Shown here: positions 28,270 through 37,797 of the stretch, piece after piece
Numbering within the stretch: position 1 is the stretch's first letter
How the letters are laid out: the number at the start of each line of letters is the position of its first letter
Translations under genes and position numbers: made by a program
Assembly (NCBI GenBank): GCA_013215295.1
Contig: JABSOZ010000003.1
Span: forward strand, 310,001-374,000
DNA from: Colwellia sp.
GTDB taxonomy: Bacteria > Pseudomonadota > Gammaproteobacteria > Enterobacterales > Alteromonadaceae
Length of the DNA: 64,000 nucleotides
Direction: 5' to 3'
Notes under the pieces: generated by a model
What the model was told of the DNA's origin: nothing
Databases searched by the model: none
The model's input: the letters and a program-made list of their open reading frames with translations, nothing else

Positions 28270-30564
28270 TTACATCCAAGTCGTCAGTTTTTGATGTAGG
28301 GTATTAATGGCTATTGGTTTAGTTAAATAATCGTCCATACCAGCGTTCAAGCATTTTTCTTTATCTCCTTTCATCGCATTAGCTGTCATCGCAATAATGG
28401 TTATATTTTGGTGCTCCACTCCTGCATTTCCTTTTCTGATTGCTTTAGTTGTTTCATAGCCATCCATTTCAGGCATCTGACAATCCATCAGAATTAAATC
28501 ATAGGAAGCTAAATTTAATTTCTCTATCGCTTTTATGCCGTTAACAGCTACATCTGCTTTCAAATTTAATTTTGTTAGAATTTTAGTCGCTACTATTTGG
28601 TTTATTCTGTTGTCTTCAACCAAAAGTATTTTTTTGAATGATAAATTAATTTCTTGAATTTCTTTGCTTTTATCCGATGTTTCAGCAAAGTCATGTTCTG
28701 GTTTACGATAAATTAAATTGAAAGAAAAACAACTGCCTTTATTTATTATGCTGGTTATTTTTATATCCCCACCCATAAGTTCACATAACTGTTTAACAAT
28801 AGTTAACCCTAAACCTGTGCCACCATATTTTCGTGTTGTTGAATTATCAGCCTGAGAGAATGGACTAAAAATATTTTCCTGTTGTTCGTCAGAAAGACCT
28901 ATGCCGCTATCACTGACTTTACATGAAAAATTAAGCTTTTCTTTGCTTATTTCTCCAAGCCTCACTTCAAGTTCAATACAGCCTTTTTCGGTAAATTTAA
29001 TCGCATTACTAATAAGGTTGATCAGTATTTGTTTGAGCCGAGTAGGGTCGCCGATGACTGTTTTTTGAGATAAATGAATTGACTTAATCTTTAGCATTAA
29101 AGATTTATTTTCAGCGAGGGCACCCATCATTATGATGACTTCGTTGATGACATCAGTAAGATTAAAATGAATATTTTCTATTTCTAATTTTCCTGATTCA
29201 ATTTTAGAGTAGTCTAAAATACTATTAATTAGCGTTAATAAAGATTCTGAACTGGAATTTACCAGACTAATATATTCTCTTTGTTCATCATTTAATGCAG
29301 TATTTGATAATAAACTCAGCATACCGACCACGCCATTCATTGGCGTTCTAATTTCATGACTCATGTTCGCTAAAAACATGCTTTTTGTCTGGGTTGCCTT
29401 CTCTGCCTTTTGCTGTGAGAAAGCAAGTTGCTGGTTTAACTGTTGAGATTCTATTAATAAAGTATTAGTTTGCTGATTCTTTTGTTGAAATATAGTGGCG
29501 GATTTCATTAATTGGCCTATTTCATCAGATCTATTAACATCAAGCTGCTCATGAAGTTCTTTATTTGATGCCAGTATATCGAATACTCGGGTTACTTTTT
29601 GGATGGGAAATATAAGCCTTATGAGCACATATAGTGTGATTACGCTCGTCAGAAAAATGCCTAAAATAAACATGATACTGCCACGAAAAATAGCTTCGTC
29701 GACAATGGTATTAAGCTCTGAGTTACTTGAATTCAGATGTTGAAGTACGACTTCGCTCAAACTTTTTGCTAAATATAAAAATTCATTTGCAGTACCCGAC
29801 ATAACAACGTTAACAAGATAATTATAATTACGAGTAACCTGTGTTAATAATCGAAAATCGGCAGAAAGTTCCGACAAGTTTGCGTTTAATTCTACGATAT
29901 TAAGTGAAATTGCGACACTTTCTAAATTTTCTGACGTTTCTTGGAAATGGGTCATATTTTCAGCACTAGGTAACAAAAAATATTGATAAGCTGCGAGTTG
30001 TAACTCTGACGTTAAAGCGTCAAGTTTCCTGTTGTTTTTATACGTTGGGCTGTCGAATTGTTTGAGTGATATATCACCAGATACTTCAGAAGAGATTTTC
30101 TTCATATGACTTAATCGAATGATTATTTTTTCATTAAATAAATCACGTTTTTTATTGATCAGTAACACAACTGAATCAAAATTTTCTCGGTAATCTTTCA
30201 AGTGATTACGCATGCTGGCTATGGTGACTTCTTGATTGGACCCAATTTGATTCTTTTTAATAAGTGTCGTGGTCATGTCTAATTTATTGTTTACAGAAAT
30301 CATAATGTCATTTAATCGTTTTAACACCGAAGAAGACTGTGTTTCTTTATAAATAAGCACGTTCCTTTGTAAATTTAAAACATCCTTCTCTAACACTTTT
30401 ACCTGAATAACACCTTCGGCTATTTTCTGATTAGAGGCTAAGCCAATAACTAACAGGTTTTGACTTTGATATGAAACATATTGTTGTCCAACGAAAAGGA
30501 AAATAATAAGTGTTAATGAAATAATTAATTGTGCTTTTAAGCTTCTAAACATAGGGAACACCAT
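28270..30564 (-). CDS. Hybrid histidine kinase with TorS-like periplasmic helical sensor
   Basis: 764 residues. TM1 about 10-27, a long helical periplasmic region (about 28-293), TM2 about 294-318, HAMP-like linker, coiled coil. HisKA follows with the phospho-His in NMSHEIRTPMNGVVGML (about 403), then HATPase (KQILINLISNAIKFTEKG, DSGIGLSDEQQ, GGTGLGLTIVKQ). A receiver follows at about 643-760 (LLVEDNRINQIVATKIL, phospho-Asp in LILMDCQMPEMDG). There is no Hpt domain, so phosphate must go to a separate Hpt protein or back to the kinase. It is 42 bp downstream of a Tat-exported solute-binding protein on the same strand. That arrangement recalls TorT-TorS or LuxP-LuxQ, where the binding protein feeds the kinase. 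Convergent with the PEP-CTERM gene. Confidence 0.9.
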   Translation of the reverse strand: MVFPMFRSLKAQLIISLTLIIFLFVGQQYVSYQSQNLLVIGLASNQKIAEGVIQVKVLEKDVLNLQRNVLIYKETQSSSVLKRLNDIMISVNNKLDMTTTLIKKNQIGSNQEVTIASMRNHLKDYRENFDSVVLLINKKRDLFNEKIIIRLSHMKKISSEVSGDISLKQFDSPTYKNNRKLDALTSELQLAAYQYFLLPSAENMTHFQETSENLESVAISLNIVELNANLSELSADFRLLTQVTRNYNYLVNVVMSGTANEFLYLAKSLSEVVLQHLNSSNSELNTIVDEAIFRGSIMFILGIFLTSVITLYVLIRLIFPIQKVTRVFDILASNKELHEQLDVNRSDEIGQLMKSATIFQQKNQQTNTLLIESQQLNQQLAFSQQKAEKATQTKSMFLANMSHEIRTPMNGVVGMLSLLSNTALNDEQREYISLVNSSSESLLTLINSILDYSKIESGKLEIENIHFNLTDVINEVIIMMGALAENKSLMLKIKSIHLSQKTVIGDPTRLKQILINLISNAIKFTEKGCIELEVRLGEISKEKLNFSCKVSDSGIGLSDEQQENIFSPFSQADNSTTRKYGGTGLGLTIVKQLCELMGGDIKITSIINKGSCFSFNLIYRKPEHDFAETSDKSKEIQEINLSFKKILLVEDNRINQIVATKILTKLNLKADVAVNGIKAIEKLNLASYDLILMDCQMPEMDGYETTKAIRKGNAGVEHQNITIIAMTANAMKGDKEKCLNAGMDDYLTKPIAINTLHQKLTTWM

Positions 30565-30606
30565 GGGTTATCATTGCTTAGTCCAAGAGAAGGAACAATT
30601 ATATTT

Positions 30607-31869
30607 TTAAGCATTGATGAATTCATACCACTTTTGAAGACTATAATCATAGGTCGGCATTACGGTATTCCAAACGGCAACATTGCTAAAGCGTTTTTCA
30701 TAACTTCCGCCTGAACGAATATTACCTTTATAGACAGATACCTTATTGTCAGTACCTTTTAAGTTTGCTGCCGCTGGTTTTCCTTCATACCAATAGTCCC
30801 ACTCTTGCGGTGATAAATAGCGAGCAGAACGTTGAGGATTTGAAATATAGTAACCTTGCCTGGCAATAAATGCACCAGGCCAACCAGACAACCACCAATT
30901 CATATAATCGTAAGCAGCATCTTTTACTTTACCTGTGGTCGCTTTTGATAAGCACATTACTCCATGCCAACCTCTGTAACCCTCTTTAGGTGCTGCATAA
31001 GTGACTGGGACATTCATACCATTAAGTGATGATACGGCAGGAGAAAACATACTTTCTATAACCACTCTGCCAGATTTCATAAATTGAACCGATTCAGGTA
31101 CGGATGACCATAAACCACTAAAATGTCCTGATTGTTTCAAGCCAATTATAATGCCAAATAGTTTATCTAATTCTGGTTTTGTCATGGCGCCAATGTTGCC
31201 AAAGGTCATTAAATTTCTAGCTTGTGCAGCTAATGCTAGATCAAATAGTCCTATAGTAGGGGCATTTATTGTCCCAACACGACCATGGTATTTTTCGTCT
31301 AATAGCCAACCCCAGCTCTCAGTTTCATAAGGGATACCTTTTTTAATAATGTCAGTGTTATAACCAAAAGAATCAACGTTATGAACATAGGGTAAGAAAC
31401 TTATATTGTTGGTGTGCTTTTCGCCTAATTGGTTGTTTTTTTGAATGTGCAAGATCTTATAAGGGGCGTCACCGGCACCGAATTTAGCTGATGGAGTAAT
31501 TTGTCCCGTTTTGGTTAAGTTATTAATTTCGTCCCAATGTGTAATTCTTCTTTTGTCTATGGCTTGAATAGAGCCAGACCGCCAAAGTACGTTAATACTA
31601 TTTGACCATTGTTCGTACAAATCAAACGACTCAGGAAACATTGAAGCTTTTTGTAAAACGGCAGCACTGCCTTTGGGTTCAAAGATCAAATGAATACCAA
31701 GATCTTCCATGGCTTTTTGTCTGAGCTCTTCTTGCAGGGTTACATGTGTACCTAATATTCTTAAGGTGACTTTATTTCGAGCGAATACATAGGGTGCTTT
31801 AGCAATTGCTATTCCAGCTGCACCGCCGAGAGCTATTTTTTTAATAGCACTTCTACGAGACTTATCCAT
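30607..31869 (-). CDS. Tat-exported PotD/PotF-like extracellular solute-binding protein
   Basis: 420 residues. N terminus MDKSRRSAIKKIALGGAAGIAIAKAP is a twin-arginine signal (S-R-R-S-A-I-K). The mature part fits the polyamine/iron-type periplasmic binding protein family: LRILGTHVTLQEEL, FLPYVHNVDSFGYNTDII, WGWLLDEKYHGRVGTINAPTIGL and a Trp/Tyr-rich C terminus. No permease or ATPase gene is adjacent, so it is unlikely to work in transport. Operonic placement in front of the hybrid kinase suggests a ligand-binding partner of that sensor. Ligand unknown; polyamine-like or other small cations are only a guess from the family. Confidence 0.85.
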   Translation of the reverse strand: MDKSRRSAIKKIALGGAAGIAIAKAPYVFARNKVTLRILGTHVTLQEELRQKAMEDLGIHLIFEPKGSAAVLQKASMFPESFDLYEQWSNSINVLWRSGSIQAIDKRRITHWDEINNLTKTGQITPSAKFGAGDAPYKILHIQKNNQLGEKHTNNISFLPYVHNVDSFGYNTDIIKKGIPYETESWGWLLDEKYHGRVGTINAPTIGLFDLALAAQARNLMTFGNIGAMTKPELDKLFGIIIGLKQSGHFSGLWSSVPESVQFMKSGRVVIESMFSPAVSSLNGMNVPVTYAAPKEGYRGWHGVMCLSKATTGKVKDAAYDYMNWWLSGWPGAFIARQGYYISNPQRSARYLSPQEWDYWYEGKPAAANLKGTDNKVSVYKGNIRSGGSYEKRFSNVAVWNTVMPTYDYSLQKWYEFINA

Positions 31870-32019
31870 TTGATTGTTCGCACCTAGCTAACGAGATGAA
31901 TCAAGTATAGGTGAGTAAGTCAAATAATCTAATATGAAATATATTATTACTTATTAACTTATCCATCACGTTTACGTACAGAGCAAATATATTCGAAAAT
32001 TCTAGGAGAAATTAACGCC

Positions 32020-32718
32020 CTAATTTCTTTTCTTAAAGCGGTAAACAAATCTATCTGTTTTACCTTTGGTGTTTTCTTGCCAAACATCTAATTCAAAATG
32101 GTCATTAGGGTTAGCTAACGCCGTTGATGAACGGTCTAATGTAAAACCTGCATTTATTATTTCGTTAAGTACAAAAGTATTTTCTACTCGGTGAAGTTTT
32201 TTCGTTTGTGATATTCCTGAACCGGAAATTGCATTGTGGTCGATTACGATAAAATAGCCGTCATTTTTTAATTTACTATGAATGGTCTTTAATAACTTTT
32301 GGCGATCAATGCTTTTTTTATTGATAATGTCATGATAATTAAGCGCGGTGAAAATACGGTCAACGGGGGCTTTGATTTCGGATAAATCAAGTGTCGGTAA
32401 TACAGATATATTGGTGAATTTTGATAAATCTCTTTTGTCTAATTTACCTTTTACACTGTACACTTTCCCTGAGTTGTTAAGGACTCGTGCAAATAAATCA
32501 GTGTAATAACCCCTACCTGCGATAAAGTCGACAATAGTCATATTAGATTTTATATCAACCAACGCGAGTATATCCGATGGCTTTCTCGTTGCGTCTCTCG
32601 ATTTATCTTGTGGTGAACGTTCTGCTGAGTTGATTGAATGGCTAATACTGTTTGCATAGGACAGTAAAGGCGCTGTTATGATGAATAAACAAGATAGTAG
32701 TAATGTGGTTCTTTTCAT
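32020..32718 (-). CDS. Exported class I SAM-methyltransferase-like protein
   Basis: 232 residues. Clear signal peptide 1-22 (MKRTTLLLSCLFIITAPLLSYA). The mature part has a Rossmann methyltransferase fold of the COG4798 type: RDATRKPSDILALVDIKSNMTIVDFIAGRGYYTDLFARVL (motif I region DFIAGRGY), DRIFTALNYHDI, KNDGYFIVIDHNA. The glycine-rich loop is degenerate (AGRG rather than GxGxG). SAM is not known to be available in the periplasm, so the enzyme may have another activity or bind another ligand. Divergent from the CadC-like regulator at 32907 with a 188-bp gap, a possible target. Confidence 0.78.
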   Translation of the reverse strand: MKRTTLLLSCLFIITAPLLSYANSISHSINSAERSPQDKSRDATRKPSDILALVDIKSNMTIVDFIAGRGYYTDLFARVLNNSGKVYSVKGKLDKRDLSKFTNISVLPTLDLSEIKAPVDRIFTALNYHDIINKKSIDRQKLLKTIHSKLKNDGYFIVIDHNAISGSGISQTKKLHRVENTFVLNEIINAGFTLDRSSTALANPNDHFELDVWQENTKGKTDRFVYRFKKRN

Positions 32719-32906
32719 TGGTATTCCTGATAAATTAAGTGAAACGCATTTTTAACGTGAAGAGGAGTGGATGACAATATGTAAGCGATGATGTCTTCTC
32801 TATTTTCTGATGATTTTTTGATGATTTTATTTTATTTCAATAGATTAGCTAGTGAAGGCCTCGTGGTAAATAAGGTAGAATAGGCAAAAAATATAAGGGT
32901 GCTTTA

Positions 32907-35027
32907 GTGACATTTCCATTATCAAATGTATTTACGGTGGGTGAATTTACCGTCGAGAGAGAATTAAATACCCTTTCACGTAATGGTAAGCGACAGGTTA
33001 TCGAACCGAAAGTCATGGCGTTGCTATATTATCTTGCCTGTCATGCTAACGAAGTTATATCTCGCGATAAATTGATGGAAGATGTATGGCGTTCGCAAGT
33101 CAGCGAAGGCGCGATTAATCGCGTTGTTGGTTTGCTGAGAAAGGCACTCTCTGACAATGCTGAATCTCCTTATTATATTCAGACGATTGCTAAAAAAGGC
33201 TATCGGTTAATTGCCCTGGTGAATAATATTCCAGAGGTAAATAAAGATGAAATTACTTCTGCTCAAGTAAATTCAATATCCACCTCATCAGTGAAAAACC
33301 TAAGTGCCAAAAATATAGGTTTGTTGAGCGTGTTCGCACTCTTGATATTATTAGTGATAAATTGGCAGAGTTTAACCTCATCAACTCTGCATACTTTTAA
33401 TATTACTAATCCTAAATTTGAACAATTAACCAGTAAGCAAGGATTCGAATACGACGCTTCTTTATCGACTGATGAACAATGGTTAGTTTATCGACATCGT
33501 AAAGATGTCACTCAACCTTATCGTTTATATTTAAAAGCACGTGATCAACAACAAAGCATACAATTAACCGATTCTGAATATGATGATCGTTCCCCAAGGT
33601 TTTCTCATGATAAAAGTAAAATTGTTTTTTTCCGTAAGGGACAAAATACCTGTCACCTCAATTTATTAACGTTAAACAAAAGCGGCCAAGCACTTCAGAT
33701 TGATGAACTTTTTGAGTGTGGCGCAATTGAACATTATAGTAATGTTGTGTGGGCTCCGGATGATTTATCGGTGTATTTTACCGATAGAATGAATAGCTCA
33801 ATGCCTTATCAAATTTATCAATTACACCTCAGTACGCTTAAAGTTGATGAAATTACTGGACGTGAAGATAACTTCTATGGAGACAATGAAATAGCCTTGT
33901 CGCCCAGTGGCGAACAATTATTATTTTTTCGGAATAAATATTGGGGAAATAATCAAGTTTATGTGAAGAATTTACGCACTAAAGAGCAACGAAAAATTGC
34001 TGAGTTAGGTTTTTTAAGTTGGACGCCAAGTTGGACCCCTGATGAGCAGAGTATTATTTTTAGCGATAATCGCTCGGGAGGAAAGTTAAAGTTATTAGAC
34101 ATAACATCTGGCGATATTAAAACGTTATATCAATCTACTCAATCAATCAATTCTCCTCAATTAAGTGCATCAGGAAAGTCTATTGTCTATTCAACTCAAA
34201 CGGCTGATGTTGATATATGGCAAGGTTCTTTAACGAAAAATGACCCCCAGCCTCTCGCTGATAACGCAATCCAAAAATTGGCGGTAAGTTCCAGTCGTAT
34301 TGATAGTCAGCCGGTGTATTCTAAAGATGGCCGTTCGTTGTTGTTTTTGTCAAATCGAAATGGTGCAATGCAATTGTGGCTGCAAAAGGAAGAAGGTATT
34401 TCTTCAATAGAATCATTACCGAGTACGATCAAAATTGATACATACGCTTGGCATCCAGATGGGGTAAATGCCGTGATTGCTTCAAGTGACAAACAACTGT
34501 ATTTATTAAATACGAAAACCAATACCACCTCACTTATTGAACTGGGCAAACAGAGTGCTGCTTTTCCATATTTCTCACCTGAAGGTACCATGTTGTACTT
34601 TGCATCAGATAAAAGTGGCGATTGGCAAATATGGGGTTTTAACTTTCTCGACAAAAGTCTTAGGCAAATAACCCAAAAAGGCGGCTATCAAGTAGAAACT
34701 GATCACGCGAATGGAAATTTATATTTTACTAAATACCGACAAAAAGGTATTTGGACGTTAGATGTTAATACCCAGCTTGAAACACGCGTTGTTGCAAATA
34801 TTAATCGGAATGCAGATTTTAAGGTCTGTCCAAGTTCATTATATTATTTGGTAGAAACAGATGATATTGCGCTTTGGCAGATGAATTTGAAAACAGCGAA
34901 AGCTCAACAAATAATGAGCTTAGCGCTAAATTCAAAATTCAAATTTGATCTGATTGACGATTGTCAAAAACTCATTTTTTCAAAATGGGAGAATATAGAA
35001 TCTGATATAATTATGCTCAAACTTTAG
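32907..35027 (+). CDS. CadC-like membrane transcription regulator with TolB-like propeller
   Basis: 706 residues from GTG at 32907, with AAGGG 7 bases upstream. Winged-helix DNA-binding domain about 8-105 (VIEPKVMALLYYLACHANEVISRDKLMEDVWRSQVSEGAINRVVGLLRKAL, YIQTIAKKGYRL). One membrane segment about 138-153 (IGLLSVFALLILLVI) and a periplasmic half with six or more TolB/WD40-type blades (DERSPRF-like repeats such as YDDRSPRFSHDKSKIVFF and WTPDEQSIIFSDNRSGG). Same architecture as the protein at 22436, so paralogous. In known relatives (CadC, ToxR, TcpP group) the outer domain senses the signal. The divergent exported methyltransferase-like gene is a candidate target. Confidence 0.87.
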   Translation: MTFPLSNVFTVGEFTVERELNTLSRNGKRQVIEPKVMALLYYLACHANEVISRDKLMEDVWRSQVSEGAINRVVGLLRKALSDNAESPYYIQTIAKKGYRLIALVNNIPEVNKDEITSAQVNSISTSSVKNLSAKNIGLLSVFALLILLVINWQSLTSSTLHTFNITNPKFEQLTSKQGFEYDASLSTDEQWLVYRHRKDVTQPYRLYLKARDQQQSIQLTDSEYDDRSPRFSHDKSKIVFFRKGQNTCHLNLLTLNKSGQALQIDELFECGAIEHYSNVVWAPDDLSVYFTDRMNSSMPYQIYQLHLSTLKVDEITGREDNFYGDNEIALSPSGEQLLFFRNKYWGNNQVYVKNLRTKEQRKIAELGFLSWTPSWTPDEQSIIFSDNRSGGKLKLLDITSGDIKTLYQSTQSINSPQLSASGKSIVYSTQTADVDIWQGSLTKNDPQPLADNAIQKLAVSSSRIDSQPVYSKDGRSLLFLSNRNGAMQLWLQKEEGISSIESLPSTIKIDTYAWHPDGVNAVIASSDKQLYLLNTKTNTTSLIELGKQSAAFPYFSPEGTMLYFASDKSGDWQIWGFNFLDKSLRQITQKGGYQVETDHANGNLYFTKYRQKGIWTLDVNTQLETRVVANINRNADFKVCPSSLYYLVETDDIALWQMNLKTAKAQQIMSLALNSKFKFDLIDDCQKLIFSKWENIESDIIMLKL

Positions 35028-35153
35028 CTTTGAATATCAATTAAGCTTCATTTCTATTTAGTGTATAACCTTCACAAAGTTGACGTAATTTTTTGAAAAC
35101 ATTAAGATCAGTTAAGAGCGATAAGCAGTCAAAAAAATAAGAAAGGAATACTT

Positions 35154-35198
35154 ATGAGTACACTAGTTGTTGTTAAAAACATGGTTTTTCGACCATGA
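35154..35198 (+). CDS. Possible 14-residue leader peptide
   Basis: ATG at 35154 with AAAGGA six bases upstream, a better ribosome-binding site than that of the following gene. It encodes MSTLVVVKNMVFRP and stops at TGA 35196-35198. A hairpin CATGGT-TTTTCG-ACCATG (35180-35197) covers its end. It lies 49 bases before the membrane-protein gene at 35248, so a leader role is conceivable. Too short to prove. Confidence 0.25.
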   Translation: MSTLVVVKNMVFRP

Positions 35199-35247
35199 CA
35201 TTGTCGAGTGAAGACTCCAACCATTTGTTATATTTTTAGGTGTAGTA

Positions 35248-35847
35248 ATGACTAGTGTTTGTAATAAAAAAACAATGAAAGAGCCGTGGCTGTTTTTAGC
35301 TGTTGCATCTTTAGCAAGTTTTCTTTTTTTCTTAGGGTTTCAAGATCTATCAACGGGCACTACTATTATTATAGGTAAGCGTGAAATCACGGATATTAGT
35401 AATCCTATTTTATTTTACTTCGGGGTCATTCTTAAGTTAGGTTTTGGTGCTGCCATAGTAGGGTACTACATACATTTAAAATGTAATAAAGATTCCATAG
35501 CTACTATCAGTTTGCTGGATAGCGGTTCATCAAAAGATAAATATAAGTGCTCTGGAAGAAGAGTTATAGCAATTAATATCATAGGATTATCCGCTGCGAG
35601 TTTGGTTAGTTTATTTGCTGAGAATATTTCAACATCGCCATTGACTGTTAGTGGATGTTTAATGATTTTCATAATTTCACTTATCTTCTTATTGCCTTTG
35701 ACTTTATCATTATTTACAGGAAAAACTATATCATTCCAAGGCCGTATTGAATGCATCCAAGATGATTCGTACTCTGTAACAGAGGGGCAGATAATACTCA
35801 GTTTTTTATTTTATTTGTTAATAATTATGTTGGGATTTAAATCGTAA
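35248..35847 (+). CDS. Hypothetical membrane protein, 199 residues
   Basis: Not recognised. About five hydrophobic segments: 14-29 (FLAVASLASFLFFLG), 51-71 (PILFYFGVILKLGFGAAIVGYY), 104-120 (VIAINIIGLSAASLVSLFA), 130-153 (LTVSGCLMIFIISLIFLLPLTLSLF) and 181-196 (IILSFLFYLLIIMLG). A short soluble loop (about 75-100) contains two Cys. Start ATG at 35248 with AGGTGTAGTA upstream. Isolated between the CadC-like regulator and ltaE; function unknown. Confidence 0.6.
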   Translation: MTSVCNKKTMKEPWLFLAVASLASFLFFLGFQDLSTGTTIIIGKREITDISNPILFYFGVILKLGFGAAIVGYYIHLKCNKDSIATISLLDSGSSKDKYKCSGRRVIAINIIGLSAASLVSLFAENISTSPLTVSGCLMIFIISLIFLLPLTLSLFTGKTISFQGRIECIQDDSYSVTEGQIILSFLFYLLIIMLGFKS

Positions 35848-35997
35848 TATTCTTGAGTGCCAAAACCGATAATTTATTATGAAGAAGTTGGTATTTTGAA
35901 GTTACTAAGAGTTTTCTTAATCGTTACGAGATAATGTTGCAAATATTAATGGAAGAGTAATAAATATAGATTAACCTCAACTTTCGTTTATGGTACT

Positions 35998-36023
35998 AAG
36001 CAGTCTTCTATAGACTGCTTTTT
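35998..36023 (+). terminator. Intrinsic terminator downstream of the 199-residue membrane protein
   Basis: AAGCAGTCT, loop TCTAT, AGACTGCTT followed by TTT. It lies 150 bases after the stop of the membrane-protein gene. The rest of 35848-36311 (464 bases without a gene) shows only a small stem TTAGC-CGA-GCTAA at 36176-36188 and otherwise nothing I can name. Confidence 0.75.
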
Positions 36024-36311
36024 AGTGTCAATATTAGGCCGGTAAAGTGGCAATTATTGTCTTAGAATACAATGCTACTAATGGTTACAATATAGGACAA
36101 ATAGTTGTGAGAATTGTAAAGTCTAACGAACAACAATGCATAGGCTTGTCATTACATTAAAATTATTAAAGATCATTAGCCGAGCTAATCTTCATCTTAG
36201 TGATCAAACAACTCATCTTTATAATCATTCACTTTACTGCTCTCCAACACTTCTTGCCTTCATACTAGGGTTATCCGTCTAGGTATAATATCAATCAATA
36301 GACACGATAAG

Positions 36312-37322
36312 TTAAGCAAGTACTGATATTAATGCGGAAATAAAACTGTCTATATCTTCTTTGCTAATATCTAGATGCGTGACTAAACGCATGTTTTCAC
36401 TCGGGGATATTATAATGTTCTGTGCTTTTAGCGCTGAAGCGACTGCATAAATATCAATAGATTTATCTATTTTAGCAAACACCATGTTAGTCATAACCTG
36501 CGAAACATTAACGTTAATACCCTTTATGTTATTCAGCTGAAGTGCTAAATATTGCGCATTTTCGTGGTCTACTTTAAGTTTTTCAACGTTTTCGGTTAAC
36601 GCTATTTTTGCAGCGGCACAAAGAATACCTGCTTGGCGCATTCCTCCACCGAGTACTTTTCTCCAACGTCTCGCTTTGATTATTAAATCCGTAGGACCAA
36701 ATAATAATGATCCAATGGGTGCGCCTAAACCCTTGGATAAACACACCGACATGGTATCAAAGTGTTGTGCAATTTCAGTAATATCTACATCTAATGCCGT
36801 CGCTGCGTTATAAACTCTGGCACCGTCTAAATGTAAACTTAATTGATGTTTGTTAACAAACGCTCGAAGATCTGCTAAATACTGCAATGGGAGTACTTTG
36901 CCATTAATGGTATTTTCAATGCTAACGAGTTTGGTACAGGCAAAGTGAGAATCATCGGGTTTAATGGCTTGTGCTAGTTTAGTTAAGCAAATAGTGCCGT
37001 CTTTTTCATTTTCTATCGGCTGTGGCTGAATTGAACCTAGCACCGCAGCACCGCCACCTTCAAATTTGTAGTTATGGGCTTGTTGGCCACATAAATATTC
37101 ATCGCCACGTTCACAATGTGCCATCAGCGCTAAAAGGTTAGCTTGTGTACCTGAGCTACAAAAAATGGCAGCTTCAAAACCATGGCGTTCAGCGGACCAT
37201 TGCTCTAATTCATTTACTGTCGGGTCGTCACCGTAAACATCATCACCAACCTCAGCCTGAGAAATAGCGTTACGCATTTTTAAAGAAGGTCTAGTGACTG
37301 TGTCAGAGCGAAAATCAATCAT
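36312..37322 (-). CDS. ltaE: Low-specificity L-threonine aldolase
   Basis: 336 residues from the ATG at 37322, which gives the family N terminus MIDFRSDTVTRPS; the open frame runs further upstream but adds an unlikely hydrophobic extension. PLP-dependent retro-aldol cleavage of L-threonine and L-allo-threonine to glycine and acetaldehyde. Motifs: VGDDVYGDDPTVNELE, the substrate region GQQAHNYKFEGGGAAVLGSIQPQP, HLDGARVYNAATAL (Asp near the PLP ring), and the Schiff-base Lys in CLSKGLGAPIGSLLFG. GGMRQAGILCAAA follows. Divergent from putA. Confidence 0.95.
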   Translation of the reverse strand: MIDFRSDTVTRPSLKMRNAISQAEVGDDVYGDDPTVNELEQWSAERHGFEAAIFCSSGTQANLLALMAHCERGDEYLCGQQAHNYKFEGGGAAVLGSIQPQPIENEKDGTICLTKLAQAIKPDDSHFACTKLVSIENTINGKVLPLQYLADLRAFVNKHQLSLHLDGARVYNAATALDVDITEIAQHFDTMSVCLSKGLGAPIGSLLFGPTDLIIKARRWRKVLGGGMRQAGILCAAAKIALTENVEKLKVDHENAQYLALQLNNIKGINVNVSQVMTNMVFAKIDKSIDIYAVASALKAQNIIISPSENMRLVTHLDISKEDIDSFISALISVLA

Positions 37323-37797
37323 TATTAAATCCATATAAAACAATAAGAACAACAAAGTATAAACGTTTATACCGCTGTAAATATAGTTAAATAACATTAT
37401 TAAATTAAGCGGTTTAAAAATGATTAAATCTTCATTTTACTATGAGTTTTTGTCATTGACAGTAGGTGATTCGATAAAACAAGTACTGACAAAATAATGT
37501 TGGAAATGTGCAGTTTTATACAAGCATAGTGGTTAAATATAAACCTGCTTTTAGATATTGTTGTAAACTCAATAAAACTGTAATTAATTCATATTTAAGT
37601 ACAAATTAAACCTATTCAAAACTAGGCCAGTGAATTATCTCTTTGATGGGTGGGATATCCCGTATTTAATTCTGCCTTTGTTGGATATTTCAGTAGCACA
37701 TTCTGTTAATTGTAGATTAATATGCGCAAACAAATCTTATTGTAATTAACGTTAAATAGTTTCAAAAAATACTATTTACTCTATTTAGGGCAAGCAT
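37323..37797. other. Intergenic region between ltaE and putA
   Basis: 475 bases holding divergent promoters. The only structure noticed is the short palindrome GGGATATCCC at 37650-37659. No RHH-type PutA operator could be recognised, in line with the missing DNA-binding domain of this PutA. Confidence 0.45.
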
